Numbered from the stretch's first letter, positions 30,151 through 40,404 are shown. The stretch is 64,000 bases of DNA from Deinococcus koreensis (GCF_002901445.1 NZ_PPPD01000001.1:3354501-3418500), one strand, 5' to 3'. Numbers and translations are program-made. Notes: generated by a model from the letters alone, not told the origin.

Positions 30151-31244
30151 AGCGGGGGGCGCTATTGGGGCTGCTCCTCCTGACCGCCTGCTACCGGGTC
30201 GAGAAGCCCGTGCCAGCGGAGGCGGCTAGCGCCAACCCGGCGCCGGTGGCCCGTGGCGACGGCAAAACCCTGCGGGTGTTCATCTGGTCGGAATACATCG
30301 ACCCGGAGATCGTCGCGGCCTTCGAGAAGGAGAACGGCGTGCGGGTGATCCTCGATACCTACGAGAGCAACGAGGCCATGCTCGCCAAATTGCAGGGGGG
30401 CGGCGCGCAGTACGACCTCGCCGTGCCCAGCAACTACGTGGTGCAGACGATGGCCCGCGCCGGCCTGCTGCAACCGCTGGACAAATCGAGGCTGCCCAAC
30501 CTGAAGAACGTCGGCACCGGCTTCCTGAGCGCGGGCTACGATCCCGGCAACCGCTACTCCGTGCCCTACCAGTACGCCGCCACCGGGCTGGCCTTCAACA
30601 AGAGTCGGTACACGCCCCCACGCGTCTCATGGGAACTGATCTTCGGCCCCCAGGACACCCTGCGCTTCATCCTGCTCGACGACCCGCGCGAGGTGGTCGG
30701 CGCCGCCCTGAAGTACCTGGGCTTCAGCGCCAACACCACCGACGTTTCTCAGCTCCGCGCCGCCCGCGACCTGCTGCGCCGCACGGTGGCCAAGCGCGGT
30801 TTCCAGGGCTTCGACGGCGGCCCAGGCACCCGCAACAAGCTGCTGGCCCGGCAGATCGACCTCGGCCAGATCTACGTGGGCGACCTGCTGATCGCCACGG
30901 AGGAAGATGAGAACGTGCAGGTGGCGCTGCCGCAGGAGGGCACGACCATCTCGATGGACACCCTGGTGGTGCTCCGGCGCAGCCCGAACCCCGAACTGGC
31001 CCACCGCTTCATCGACTATGTGCTGCGGCCCGAGGTCGGCGCCGCCATCAGCAACTACACCTACTACGCCACGCCGAACGCCGCCGCCCAGGAGCTGCTC
31101 GACGACTTCCTGAAGGAGGTGCCGGCCCTGAACCCGCCCGCCGAGTGGCTGAAAAACGGCAAGCTGGACTTCATCGACGAGCTTCCCGCCGGGCGCCCGC
31201 AGCGTCTCTACGACCGCATCTGGACGGAACTCAAGAGCCGCTGA
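30147..31244 (+). CDS. potD: Polyamine-binding lipoprotein PotD
   Basis: Extracytoplasmic receptor of the spermidine/putrescine family, 365 residues. The lipobox LLTAC puts the lipidated Cys at residue 15. The mature part opens with LRVFIWSEYIDPEIVAAFE, diagnostic for PotD/PotF, and contains YDLAVPSNYVVQTMARAGLL. The start overlaps potC, and the stop overlaps the next gene's ATG by one base. Confidence 0.94.
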   Translation: MKRGALLGLLLLTACYRVEKPVPAEAASANPAPVARGDGKTLRVFIWSEYIDPEIVAAFEKENGVRVILDTYESNEAMLAKLQGGGAQYDLAVPSNYVVQTMARAGLLQPLDKSRLPNLKNVGTGFLSAGYDPGNRYSVPYQYAATGLAFNKSRYTPPRVSWELIFGPQDTLRFILLDDPREVVGAALKYLGFSANTTDVSQLRAARDLLRRTVAKRGFQGFDGGPGTRNKLLARQIDLGQIYVGDLLIATEEDENVQVALPQEGTTISMDTLVVLRRSPNPELAHRFIDYVLRPEVGAAISNYTYYATPNAAAQELLDDFLKEVPALNPPAEWLKNGKLDFIDELPAGRPQRLYDRIWTELKSR

Positions 31245-31834
31245 TGCCCCCTGACTCGGGCGATCCGGGCTGGCGCAACGAGGGTGTGGCCCACGACACC
31301 GAGGACAGGGCCTACTGGTACGGCCTGGGCTGCCGCGAGGAGGCCGACTTCTGCGCCGGGCTGGCCCATCTGGCCGGATTACAGGTACGGGTAAACCCCG
31401 CGAAAGCCCGGAACCCCAAGGTCATCGACCTGATCCGCACCCGCCCGGACGGCCGCGAGGGCTACGCCGACCTGAAGACCCAGCGCACCCCCTTCTTCAC
31501 CGCCCGCCGCTACGGTCACGACCCGGCCCTGACCGTGACCTTCAATCTCAAGGATCTGCGCCACTACGAGCGTCTCTACCCGCAGGCCGACATCATCTAC
31601 CACGTCTGCTGGACTCAGACCGAGCTGAGGCTGCGCGGAGGCCGCGAGGTGCTGCGGGTGCCCGTGGTCGAGGGCGTGTGGCTGACGAGCGTGCCGCAGA
31701 TCCGCGCCCTCGTCGACGCCGGCCGGGCGCCCGTCCACGCCTACCAGCACCGGGTCGATGATGACCAGGGCAACGCCCGCGACAGCTACCTGCTCGCGCT
31801 GGGCGGCATGGAGGAGCTTCTGCGGCTCCACTGA
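31244..31834 (+). CDS. Putative PD-(D/E)XK-fold protein in the pot operon
   Basis: A 196-residue soluble protein of no family I can name. Residues 55-85 read KVIDLIRTRPDGREGYADLK with an Asp, a hairpin and then D-L-K, the spacing of a PD-(D/E)XK nuclease core. A conserved-looking YHVCWTQ strand follows. The ATG overlaps the potD stop by one base (TGATG), so it is translated with the importer. Nuclease function is an inference from one motif. Confidence 0.6.
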   Translation: MPPDSGDPGWRNEGVAHDTEDRAYWYGLGCREEADFCAGLAHLAGLQVRVNPAKARNPKVIDLIRTRPDGREGYADLKTQRTPFFTARRYGHDPALTVTFNLKDLRHYERLYPQADIIYHVCWTQTELRLRGGREVLRVPVVEGVWLTSVPQIRALVDAGRAPVHAYQHRVDDDQGNARDSYLLALGGMEELLRLH

Positions 31835-31886
31835 CCATGGCCTCTCCCGGCCGGATGCCTTCCCGTTTCTCCCGCCACTGGGGGAA

Positions 31887-31915
31887 TTGCGAGTTTTTGC
31901 ACATCTTCTTAGACT
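31887..31915 (+). promoter_or_regulatory. Promoter of spoVS
   Basis: -35-like TTGCGA (31887-31892), 17-bp spacer, -10 TAGACT (31910-31915). The GTG at 31925 is 9 nt downstream; a GTG at 31916 abuts the -10 and cannot be the start. Confidence 0.6.
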
Positions 31916-31924
31916 GTGCTCATC

Positions 31925-32269
31925 GTGACCTCCCCGTCGTCTACCCCCACCGAAACCCTGCGCGTGTCCGGCACCTCCCGGCCCAACGCCATCGCGGGGG
32001 CCATCGCGGCCCTGCTCCGTTCCCAGGGGCAGGTCGATATCCAGGCGATCGGCCCGGCGGCCGTCAACCAGACCGTCAAGGCCCTGGCGATCGCCCGGGG
32101 CTACCTGGTGGGCGACCACCTCGACCTCTACGCCCAGCCGGAGTTCGTGAAGCTGGATGTGCAGCAGGAAGAGCGCACCGCCGTGAGGTTCCGCGTGCAT
32201 TCGGTCAGGCTGCCGGGGGCAGAGGCCCAGACCGCCGCGCTGCGAACCGGACAGGTCAAGACCGGCTGA
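31925..32269 (+). CDS. SpoVS-family protein
   Basis: 114 residues. The core LRVSGTSRPNAIAGAIAALL, DIQAIGPAAVNQTVKALAIARGYL and EERTAVRFRV matches the SpoVS (Alba-like fold) family. In Bacillus it affects septation and sporulation; Deinococcus and Thermus do not sporulate, and their homologues probably bind nucleic acid. The C-terminal ~25 residues and short N-terminus extend the usual 86-residue core. Monocistronic with its own promoter. Confidence 0.9.
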   Translation: MTSPSSTPTETLRVSGTSRPNAIAGAIAALLRSQGQVDIQAIGPAAVNQTVKALAIARGYLVGDHLDLYAQPEFVKLDVQQEERTAVRFRVHSVRLPGAEAQTAALRTGQVKTG

Positions 32270-32312
32270 ACAGCCTCCTCAGCGCTCCTCATGGAATTTG
32301 AGTCCGAGGCGC

Positions 32313-32318
32313 TAAGAT
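32313..32318 (+). promoter_or_regulatory. -10 box of the yugP-like gene
   Basis: TAAGAT about 60 nt before the ATG, giving a leadered mRNA; SD GGAGGAG at 32364-32370. No -35 identified. Confidence 0.35.
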
Positions 32319-32378
32319 ATTGATGGTGGGCGCCCCCGCTGGCCCCGCCCGTCTCTGGCCCCCGGAGGAGCTTCTGAC

Positions 32379-33062
32379 ATGATTTTAGGCCCTTACACCT
32401 TTCTGATCCTCGCCGTCTTCATCGCGTCCATGCTGATCCAGGGTTATCTGAGCAGCACCTACCGCAAGTGGGGGCAGGTTCGCAACGCCCGCAGCCTGAC
32501 CGGCGCCGACGTGGCCCGCATGATGCTCGACGAGAACGGCCTGGGGCACATTCCCGTGAACGCCGTGCCCGGCAACCTGACCGACCACTACGACCCCATC
32601 CGCAAGACGGTGAACCTCAGCGAGAGCGTGTACGGCGTGCCCTCGGTGGGCGCGATGGCGGTGGCGGCCCATGAGGTCGGCCACGCCCTGCAGGACAAGG
32701 TGCGGATGCCCGCGCTGGTGCTGCGCGGTCAGATGGCCGTGCCCCTGAGCCTGGGCATGAACCTGGCGCCGCTGCTGCTGATGGTGGGCATCGTTCTGCA
32801 GATCAGCGGGCTGCTGTGGCTGGGCGCCGTGCTCTTCGGCTTGGCGCTGCTCTTCCACCTCGTCACCCTGCCGGTCGAGTTCGACGCCAGCCGCCGCGCC
32901 CTGGCCTACCTGAACAGCCGGGGCCTAAGCGGCAGCGACCAGGGCGTGAACGGCGCCCGCTCGGTGCTGACCGCCGCCGCCCTGACCTACGTGGCCGGCT
33001 TCGCGATGGCCCTGGCGCAGTTCCTGAACATCCTGAGCATCGCCCGCAGCAGCGACGATTGA
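32379..33062 (+). CDS. YugP-type membrane zinc metallopeptidase
   Basis: A 227-residue integral membrane protein of the Zn_peptidase_2 (YugP) family. An N-terminal helix is followed by a soluble segment, the zinc motif AAHEVGHALQ (HExxH) and three more helices. The PVEFDASRRAL motif supplies the third metal ligand. The peptidase target is unknown. Start ATG with a strong SD (GGAGGAG). Ends at a strong terminator. Confidence 0.92.
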   Translation: MILGPYTFLILAVFIASMLIQGYLSSTYRKWGQVRNARSLTGADVARMMLDENGLGHIPVNAVPGNLTDHYDPIRKTVNLSESVYGVPSVGAMAVAAHEVGHALQDKVRMPALVLRGQMAVPLSLGMNLAPLLLMVGIVLQISGLLWLGAVLFGLALLFHLVTLPVEFDASRRALAYLNSRGLSGSDQGVNGARSVLTAAALTYVAGFAMALAQFLNILSIARSSDD

Positions 33063-33083
33063 GCCCTCAGCCGTTCAGCAGTG

Positions 33084-33112
33084 AGGCGGCCCCAGCTGGA
33101 GGCCGCCTTTCT
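33084..33112 (+). terminator. Terminator of the yugP-like gene
   Basis: Stem AGGCGGCC (33084-33091) / GGCCGCCT (33101-33108) then TTCTCC. The 25-bp hairpin differs at only two bases from the one at 4524-4548. Confidence 0.85.
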
Positions 33113-33354
33113 CCTTGCTGGGACGAGGGAGCCGGTGGCGGTGGGTTCAGGCGTGCGGCGCCCTGACGTTCATCAAGGCGCGTGCCGTCAAGCCCGCCTC
33201 CGACATCGGGGGCAGTTCCAGCCTCCAGCACGAAGGCGATCCGAGCCCTCGCACGGCTCCGATTCACAGCGGTTCACACATCTGACACCCGTCAGACAGG
33301 GACGGAAGAGGCGGCTGCGACCGTTTCAGGAATCATCGCCATCAAACGTGAAAG

Positions 33355-33384
33355 GGGGCGACCTCCTGAGAGACCGCCCCTTTT
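33355..33384 (-). terminator. Terminator of the rhodanese-DUF59 operon
   Basis: Stem GGGGCG (33355-33360) / CGCCCC (33375-33380) with flanking A and T runs on both sides, so it can act in both directions. Confidence 0.7.
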
Positions 33385-33396
33385 CGATTCACTGCT

Positions 33397-33749
<353 letters not shown>

Positions 33750-33750
<1 letters not shown>

Positions 33751-34064
33751 CAGGACTGCTCCTTGACGCTGGGCAGGCCGGCCTCGACCCAGGCCAGGGT
33801 GCCGCCCGTGAGGTTGGCGACCTGGGAATAGCCGTTCTGCATGAGGTATTCGCCCGCCCGGGCGCTGCGGGCGCCGCTGCGGCAGATCATGACCAGTTCG
33901 CGGTCTTTCGGGAGCTCGGCCACGCGGGACTCGAACTCGCTGAGCGGCATCAGCAGCGCGCCCTCGGCGTGCACCTCCTGGTATTCGTTAGGCTCGCGGA
34001 CATCCACGAGCAGAGCGCCCGACTGCACGCGGCGCTGGCCTTCCTGCGGGGTGACATCTTCCAT
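33750..34064 (-). CDS. Rhodanese-like sulfurtransferase 1
   Basis: A single-domain rhodanese of 104 residues. LLVDVREPNEYQEVHAEGA, then the active-site loop MICRSGARSARA with catalytic Cys and the LTGGTLAWVEAGLP end are all present. No signal peptide, so cytosolic. The ATG at 34062-34064 lies 7 nt after TATCCT (leaderless). Coupled to the DUF59 gene and divergent from a second rhodanese. Confidence 0.92.
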
Positions 34065-34071
34065 GAAGGTC

Positions 34072-34077
34072 AGGATA
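34072..34077 (-). promoter_or_regulatory. -10 box of the rhodanese 1 operon
   Basis: TATCCT on the minus strand, 7 nt before the ATG. Confidence 0.5.
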
Positions 34078-34112
34078 CCCGAGTGCCCCGCCCGGAATGT
34101 GCGTCCCGGACT

Positions 34113-34118
34113 TATGCT
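34113..34118 (+). promoter_or_regulatory. -10 box of rhodanese 2
   Basis: TATGCT, 6 nt before the ATG at 34125. Confidence 0.5.
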
Positions 34119-34124
34119 GCGCCC

Positions 34125-34406
34125 ATGACCCTGCCCGGCGCCGTTACCCTGATCGACCTGCGCCCCCCGGAGCTGCGCTTTCAGGAGCCGCTGGAACGCC
34201 TGACCCGCCTGCCCATCCGCACCCTCACCCTGGCGCAGATCGAGGAGGGCACGCACGGCCTGCAGCCGGCAGACGGCCCGCTGGTGGTGATCTGCGAACG
34301 CGGCGTGCGCTCCGGACTGGCCGCCCGCTTCCTGCGCGCCGACGGTCTGGACGCCACGGCCTACCCCGGCGGGGTGCCCGCATTGAAACGCGAAGCGGCG
34401 ACCTGA
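34125..34406 (+). CDS. Rhodanese-like protein 2
   Basis: A compact 93-residue rhodanese. The fold starts [13 protein letters not shown]; the catalytic loop is [17 protein letters not shown] with Cys followed by ERGVRS; it ends AYPGGVPAL. It is shorter than its divergent neighbour and differs in loop sequence, so the two are unlikely to be a recent duplication. The leaderless TATGCT signal fixes the start; longer frame extensions run over the divergent promoter. Confidence 0.85.
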   Translation: MTLPGAVTLIDLRPPELRFQEPLERLTRLPIRTLTLAQIEEGTHGLQPADGPLVVICERGVRSGLAARFLRADGLDATAYPGGVPALKREAAT

Positions 34407-34419
34407 GGGCACGCGGCAC

Positions 34420-34425
34420 TAGACT
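34420..34425 (+). promoter_or_regulatory. -10 box of the aminotransferase gene
   Basis: TAGACT, 7 nt before the ATG at 34433; leaderless pattern. Confidence 0.55.
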
Positions 34426-34432
34426 GGCGGGC

Positions 34433-35890
<1,458 letters not shown>

Positions 35891-35893
<3 letters not shown>

Positions 35894-36102
35894 TCCGGAT
35901 TCCGAATGCTATCCGTTCTGTGTTCGGAATCAATCCGGTGCGGAGGGACTCGCAGAGCTGCGAAGCAGAGGAGGAAATGATACGGATTTCGCCGCAAGCG
36001 ACTCGTAGAGCTCCGCAGGTGACTCGCAGAGCGCCGAAGGCAAGGGACATCCGGCGCTTTCCCGGATGTTCCGGAATGGAGCGGCAGTCCGTATGATCCG
36101 GA
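35891..36102. repeat. Repeat-like intergenic element with 9-bp flanking direct repeats
   Basis: Bounded by TGATCCGGA at 35891-35899 and 36094-36102. Inside: hairpin GATTCCGAA (35898-35906) / TTCGGAATC (35923-35931); three direct repeats GACTCGYAGAGC at 35947, 36000 and 36021; hairpin ACATCCGG (36047-36054) / CCGGATGT (36062-36069). No coding frame. It resembles a small noncoding repeat or MITE. Confidence 0.6.
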
Positions 36103-36120
36103 GGCCCGGCCCGCTGCAGC

Positions 36121-36636
36121 TCAGGCCAGGCCGCAGGCGCGCTGCACGATCAGGTGCAGTTCGTCGCGCCCCAGGCGGCGGGCGTCGAGTGGCAGGTCGT
36201 CGGGCAGGTCGCTCAGCCCGCGCACGATGGGCGTGAAGCGGAACTCGGGGCGCATGATCAGGTCGCGCCGGGCGGTCAGCGCCAGACTGAAGTCGGTTCG
36301 CAGCTCGAAATGGGCGTTGACCTCGGCCCGCAGCGGCGCGGGATCGTCGGCCAGCAGGGCGACCAGCGCGGGGTGGGGCGCGAAGGCGTCTTCCAGTTCG
36401 CGCCCCACCTTGACCAGATCGAGGAACACGGCCGCGTTGGGAATCGAGTAGCCGCTGATGCGCCGGCGGCAGACCTCGGGGCCGTCGCCGCGCACCAGAC
36501 TCACCTCGCGCCCGGCGCGGGCCGCCCCGCCCAGCAGCGCCCACAGCCGCCCCAGGCTGGAGTAGCGCGCCAGTTCCACGTACCCGGCCGGCTTCACAGC
36601 CAGCGGGCGGGTCGGACGCTCGGTTGAGGCGGTCAC
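36121..36636 (-). CDS. Conserved hypothetical protein, 171 residues
   Basis: A soluble mixed alpha/beta protein of no recognised family. The N-terminal half is helical ([19 protein letters not shown]), and it includes [20 protein letters not shown]. No metal or nucleotide motif is obvious. GTG start 36634-36636 with TAGGAT 6 nt upstream; no SD. Confidence 0.7.
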   Translation of the reverse strand: MTASTERPTRPLAVKPAGYVELARYSSLGRLWALLGGAARAGREVSLVRGDGPEVCRRRISGYSIPNAAVFLDLVKVGRELEDAFAPHPALVALLADDPAPLRAEVNAHFELRTDFSLALTARRDLIMRPEFRFTPIVRGLSDLPDDLPLDARRLGRDELHLIVQRACGLA

Positions 36637-36642
36637 GGCCGC

Positions 36643-36648
36643 ATCCTA
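36643..36648 (-). promoter_or_regulatory. -10 box of the 171-residue protein gene
   Basis: TAGGAT on the minus strand, 6 nt before the GTG start. Confidence 0.5.
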
Positions 36649-36753
36649 GAGCATGGGCCTGTGTGGGCGGTGACGCCTGCCGGAGTCCGTTACGTCGGCC
36701 CCCTGCCGCCCCCGCACCGTGACCCCCGCCCCGGTATGGGCCATGCTGTGCTC

Positions 36754-37587
36754 ATGACCCGCCTGCGCCGCCCGCCCCGTCTAGGCCTGCCCCGCCTAAG
36801 CGCCCGCGCCCGCGCCTGGCTGCTGGCCCTGCTGTGCCTGCTGGCCGGCTACTTGGTCGCCACTGCCCGCCAGACGCTCGTCCGTCCTCCGCTGGTGCTC
36901 GGCCAGGACGCGGTACCTCCTGTCGGCGCAGCGCCTGCCGACACCTCGGACACCGCCCGCGTGACACTGGAGAACGTCGGCGGCCCGGCTATCCGCATCC
37001 GGCCCGCCCAGGGCGAGGGGGGCACGCTGCTGGTGTTCTATCCCGGCGGTCTGGTGCGCCCGCAGGCGTACGAGTGGCTGGGCCGGGCGCTGGCCGCGCA
37101 GGGCGTGGAGACCCTGATCCCCGCCTTCCCCCTCGACCTCGCGGTGATCCAGCCAAACCGCGCCGACGCCCTGATCGCCCGCTACGGAAAGGGAAAGCGT
37201 GTGCTCGTCGCGGGGCATTCCCTGGGCGGCGCGATGGCCGCCGGGTACGCCGCGGAGCACGCTCAGGCGCTCTCCGGCCTGATCCTGATGGCGGCTTACC
37301 CGGCCGGCAACGTCAGCCTCAGGGAGGCGTCCCTGCCCACCCTCTCGCTGCTGGCCGAGCGCGACGGCGTGGCGGCGCCGGACGCGGTGCGCGGGGGCCT
37401 GGAACGGCTGCCCGCCGGCACCACCCTGACGGTCGTTCCCGGCGCCGTCCACGCCTTCTTCGGTCGCTACGGCCCGCAGCGGAACGACGGTAGGCCCACC
37501 GTCACCCGTGCCCAGGCAGAGGGCGATATCCTCCGCGCCCTGACTGCCTTCCTGGCCCGCATCCCTTCGGCAAGCGTTCAGAAATAG
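36754..37587 (+). CDS. Membrane-anchored alpha/beta hydrolase
   Basis: 277 residues. An N-terminal basic segment and one membrane helix (WLLALLCLLAGYLVATA) are followed by an extracytoplasmic alpha/beta-hydrolase domain. The nucleophile elbow is GHSLGGAMAAG, with a late Asp (ERDGVAAPD) and His (VPGAVHAFFG) completing the triad. It resembles the small AB-hydrolase type with a thioesterase-like fold; substrate unknown. Start ATG 36754 after a CATGCT -10-like box. Confidence 0.85.
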   Translation: MTRLRRPPRLGLPRLSARARAWLLALLCLLAGYLVATARQTLVRPPLVLGQDAVPPVGAAPADTSDTARVTLENVGGPAIRIRPAQGEGGTLLVFYPGGLVRPQAYEWLGRALAAQGVETLIPAFPLDLAVIQPNRADALIARYGKGKRVLVAGHSLGGAMAAGYAAEHAQALSGLILMAAYPAGNVSLREASLPTLSLLAERDGVAAPDAVRGGLERLPAGTTLTVVPGAVHAFFGRYGPQRNDGRPTVTRAQAEGDILRALTAFLARIPSASVQK

Positions 37588-37633
37588 GGGAGTCCTGAAG
37601 GCGAGTCCCGGCGCGGCCCCGCATACTCCCGCC

Positions 37634-40189
37634 ATGACTCGCCCCGATGGCTCCCTTCCCACGCTGCTCGATACCGGGATGGTGCGGGTGCGCGGCGCCC
37701 GCGAGCACAACCTCAAGGAGGTGGACGTGGACGTGCCGCGCGGCGCGCTGGTGGTGTTCACCGGCGTCTCGGGCTCGGGGAAGTCCTCGCTGGCCTTCGG
37801 CACGCTGTATGCCGAGGCGCAGCGCCGCTATCTGGAATCGGTCTCGCCCTACGCCCGGCGCCTCTTCACCCAGGTCGGAGTGCCGGACGTCGACCGCATC
37901 GAGGGGCTGCCGCCGGCCGTCGCGCTGCAGCAGGGGCGCGGCAGCCCCACGGCGCGCTCCAGCGTGGGCAGCCTGACCACCCTCAGTAACGTGCTGCGGC
38001 TGCTGTACTCGCGGGCCGGCGACTATCCGCCCGGCCAGGGCATCGTCTACGCCGAGGGCTTCTCGCCCAACACCCCGGAGGGCGCCTGTCCGCAGTGCCA
38101 TGGTCTGGGCCGCCTCTACGACGTCACCGAGGCGTCGATGGTGCCCGATCCGTCGCTCACCATCCGCGAGCGGGCCATCGCGGCGTGGCCGACCGCCTGG
38201 GGCGGGCAGAACCAGCGCGACATCCTGGTCACGCTGGACTATGACGTGGATCGCCCCTGGCGCGACCTGCCGCAGGAGCAGCGCGACTGGATCCTGTTCA
38301 CCGACGAGCAGCCGGTCGTGCCGGTGTACCCCGGCTTCACGCCCGAGGAGACGAAGCGGGCGCTGAAACGCAAGCTGGAGCCCTCCTACATGGGCACCTT
38401 TACAGGCGCCCGGCGCCACGTGCTGCACACCTTCGCCCACTCGGGTTCCGAGAGCATGAAACGCCGCGCGGCGTCGTACATGGTCATGAGCGAGTGCCCG
38501 ACCTGCCACGGCAAACGCCTGACCCCGGCGGCCCTGTCGGTCACTTTTGCCGGCCTGGACATCGCGGACTTCTCGCGCCTGCCGCTGGCCCGCGTGGCCG
38601 AGCTGCTCGCACCTGCCGCCGGGGGCGACCCGGACCGCCCGCCCGGCTTCCCGCCGCGCCCGACCGAGGAAGCGCTGGCGCTGACCCGCCTGGCCGGCGA
38701 CCTGGTGTCGCGGATCGGGGTGCTCCAGGGGCTGGGGCTGGGCTACCTCAGCCTGGAGCGCTCGACCCCGACCCTCTCGCCGGGCGAGCTGCAGCGCCTG
38801 CGGCTGGCGACCCAGCTCTATTCGCACCTGTTCGGCGTGGTGTACGTGCTCGACGAGCCCTCGGCCGGCCTGCACCCCGCCGACACCGAGGCGCTGCTGG
38901 ACGCCCTGGCGCGCCTGAAGGCCGCCGGCAACTCGCTGTTCGTGGTCGAGCACGAGCTGGACGTGATCCGCCGCGCCGACTGGATCGTGGACGTCGGCCC
39001 CGGCGCGGGCGAGCGCGGCGGCCGGGTGCTCTACAGCGGCCCGCCGGAGGGACTCAGGGACGTCCCTGAGTCGCTGACCGGCCGCTACCTCTTCAACGCC
39101 GCCCGGCCGACGGTGCGCGCGCCGCGTGCGCCGACGGGCTGGCTGCACCTTCGGGGCGTGCGCCGCAACACCCTGCAGGCCCTGGACGCCGAGCTGCCGC
39201 TGGGCGTCCTGACGGCGGTCACAGGGGTCAGCGGTTCGGGCAAGTCGAGCCTGGTCAGTCAGGCGCTGCCGCAGCTCCTGGCAGCGCACCTGGGCCAGCC
39301 CGCACAGCCGGAGGGCGGGGAACCATCCCCCGACGACGCCGAGGCTGCCCGTCCCACCGAGGGCCGTCTGGACGGCGACCTGCACCTCGTGGGGCGGCTG
39401 GTGCAGGTCGACCAGCAGCCGATCGGACGCACGCCGCGCTCGAACATCGCCACGTACACCGGGCTGTTCGACCAGGTGCGCGCGCTGTTCGCCGCCACTC
39501 CGGATGCCAGAAAGCGGCGCTACAGCGCGGGGCGCTTCTCCTTCAACGTGAAGGGCGGGCGCTGCGACCACTGCCAGGGCGAGGGCTTCGTGATGGTCGA
39601 GCTGCTGTTCCTGCCCTCGGTCTACGCGCCCTGCCCGGTCTGCCACGGCACGCGCTACAACGAGAAGACGCTGGAGATCACCCTCCGGGAGCGCACCATC
39701 GCCGACGTCCTGGCGATGACCGTCGACGACGCGGCCGCCTTCTTCGGGGAAGAGCCCACGCTGCGCCGCCCCCTGGGCGTGCTGCAGGAGGTCGGGCTGG
39801 GCTACCTGCGGCTGGGCCAGCCGGCCACCGAACTCTCGGGCGGCGAGGCGCAGCGCGTCAAGCTCGCCACCGAACTGCAGCGCAGCGCCCGCGCCCACAC
39901 GCTGTACGTGCTCGACGAACCCACCACCGGCCTGCATCCCGCCGATGTCGAGCGGCTGCAGGCGCAGCTGGAACGTCTGGTAGACGCCGGGCATACGGTG
40001 ATCGTGGTCGAGCACGACCTGGGCCTGATCGCCGGGGCCGACTGGGTGATCGACCTGGGGCCGGGCGCCGGGGACGAGGGCGGCCGGATCGTCGCCGCCG
40101 GCCCCCCGGCCGAGGTCGCGCGGGCCAGGGGCAGCCGCACGGCGCCGTATCTGGCGGCCGTGCTGGAGGGCGCCGCCGCCGCGCTCTGA
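37634..40189 (+). CDS. UvrA2-class excinuclease subunit A paralogue
   Basis: A DNA-damage-binding double ABC ATPase, 851 residues against ~940 for UvrA1. Two Walker A motifs (GVSGSGKSS) and two Walker B motifs (VLDEPSAGLHP, VLDEPTTGLHP) are present. Zinc-module Cys pairs are seen in CPQCHG, CPTCHG, CDHCQG and CPVCHG. The first signature is LSPGELQR rather than LSGGE. The UvrB-binding region between the first Walker A and the insertion domain is missing, which defines class II UvrA. An acidic linker (~550-580) precedes HLVGRLVQVDQQPIG. The D. radiodurans counterpart has been linked to damage tolerance rather than core NER. Confidence 0.92.
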   Translation: MTRPDGSLPTLLDTGMVRVRGAREHNLKEVDVDVPRGALVVFTGVSGSGKSSLAFGTLYAEAQRRYLESVSPYARRLFTQVGVPDVDRIEGLPPAVALQQGRGSPTARSSVGSLTTLSNVLRLLYSRAGDYPPGQGIVYAEGFSPNTPEGACPQCHGLGRLYDVTEASMVPDPSLTIRERAIAAWPTAWGGQNQRDILVTLDYDVDRPWRDLPQEQRDWILFTDEQPVVPVYPGFTPEETKRALKRKLEPSYMGTFTGARRHVLHTFAHSGSESMKRRAASYMVMSECPTCHGKRLTPAALSVTFAGLDIADFSRLPLARVAELLAPAAGGDPDRPPGFPPRPTEEALALTRLAGDLVSRIGVLQGLGLGYLSLERSTPTLSPGELQRLRLATQLYSHLFGVVYVLDEPSAGLHPADTEALLDALARLKAAGNSLFVVEHELDVIRRADWIVDVGPGAGERGGRVLYSGPPEGLRDVPESLTGRYLFNAARPTVRAPRAPTGWLHLRGVRRNTLQALDAELPLGVLTAVTGVSGSGKSSLVSQALPQLLAAHLGQPAQPEGGEPSPDDAEAARPTEGRLDGDLHLVGRLVQVDQQPIGRTPRSNIATYTGLFDQVRALFAATPDARKRRYSAGRFSFNVKGGRCDHCQGEGFVMVELLFLPSVYAPCPVCHGTRYNEKTLEITLRERTIADVLAMTVDDAAAFFGEEPTLRRPLGVLQEVGLGYLRLGQPATELSGGEAQRVKLATELQRSARAHTLYVLDEPTTGLHPADVERLQAQLERLVDAGHTVIVVEHDLGLIAGADWVIDLGPGAGDEGGRIVAAGPPAEVARARGSRTAPYLAAVLEGAAAAL

Positions 40190-40202
40190 GCGGAGACGTC
40201 GA

Positions 40203-40234
40203 AGCGGCCCACCCCCGATGAAGGGTGGGCCGCT
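40203..40234. terminator. Terminator between uvrA2 and the MFS small-subunit gene
   Basis: Perfect 12-bp stem AGCGGCCCACCC (40203-40214) / GGGTGGGCCGCT (40223-40234). No T run; serves the two convergent genes. Confidence 0.75.
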
Positions 40235-40248
40235 GCCGATTTCCAGCG

Positions 40249-40389
40249 CTACTGGAACAGCTGCACGACTTTGAGCAGGGTCTGCCACACGCCCCAGGCG
40301 AGCGGAATGCCGGGTACCAGCCAGAAGAGGTAGGTGGCAGCGGACACTTTGTCGGCTTGGTGCACTTCAGTCACAGGATTCTGGGTCAT
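40249..40389 (-). CDS. MFS transporter small subunit, 46 residues
   Basis: Short frame from ATG 40387-40389 to TAG 40249-40251. About 20 polar residues precede one membrane helix (ATYLFWLVPGIPLAWGVWQT) and the end LLKVVQLFQ. This matches the tiny partner proteins known beside OFA-type oxalate/formate MFS carriers. GGGAG precedes the start and it follows the MFS gene by 15 bp on the same strand. Function of the partner is not known; assembly or stability of the carrier is likely. Confidence 0.85.
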   Translation of the reverse strand: MTQNPVTEVHQADKVSAATYLFWLVPGIPLAWGVWQTLLKVVQLFQ

Positions 40390-40404
40390 AGGGGTCTCCC
40401 GGTC

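Larger units (their letters stand above)
33063..33396. other. 334-bp intergenic region with two terminators
   Basis: Carries the yugP terminator at 33084 and the shared hairpin at 33355. The ~240 bp between them contain no gene I can support. Confidence 0.6.

Noticed and set aside
31916..31924. GTG at 31916 as the spoVS start
   Set aside because: It directly abuts the TAGACT -10, so it would lie upstream of the transcript start; GTG 31925 fits better.
33109..33350. Small gene or tRNA in the gap after yugP
   Set aside because: No cloverleaf, no T-loop sequence and no SD-led frame could be supported.
37502..40288. A ~930-codon frame antisense to uvrA2
   Set aside because: Same GC shadow effect; no SD or promoter, no domain.
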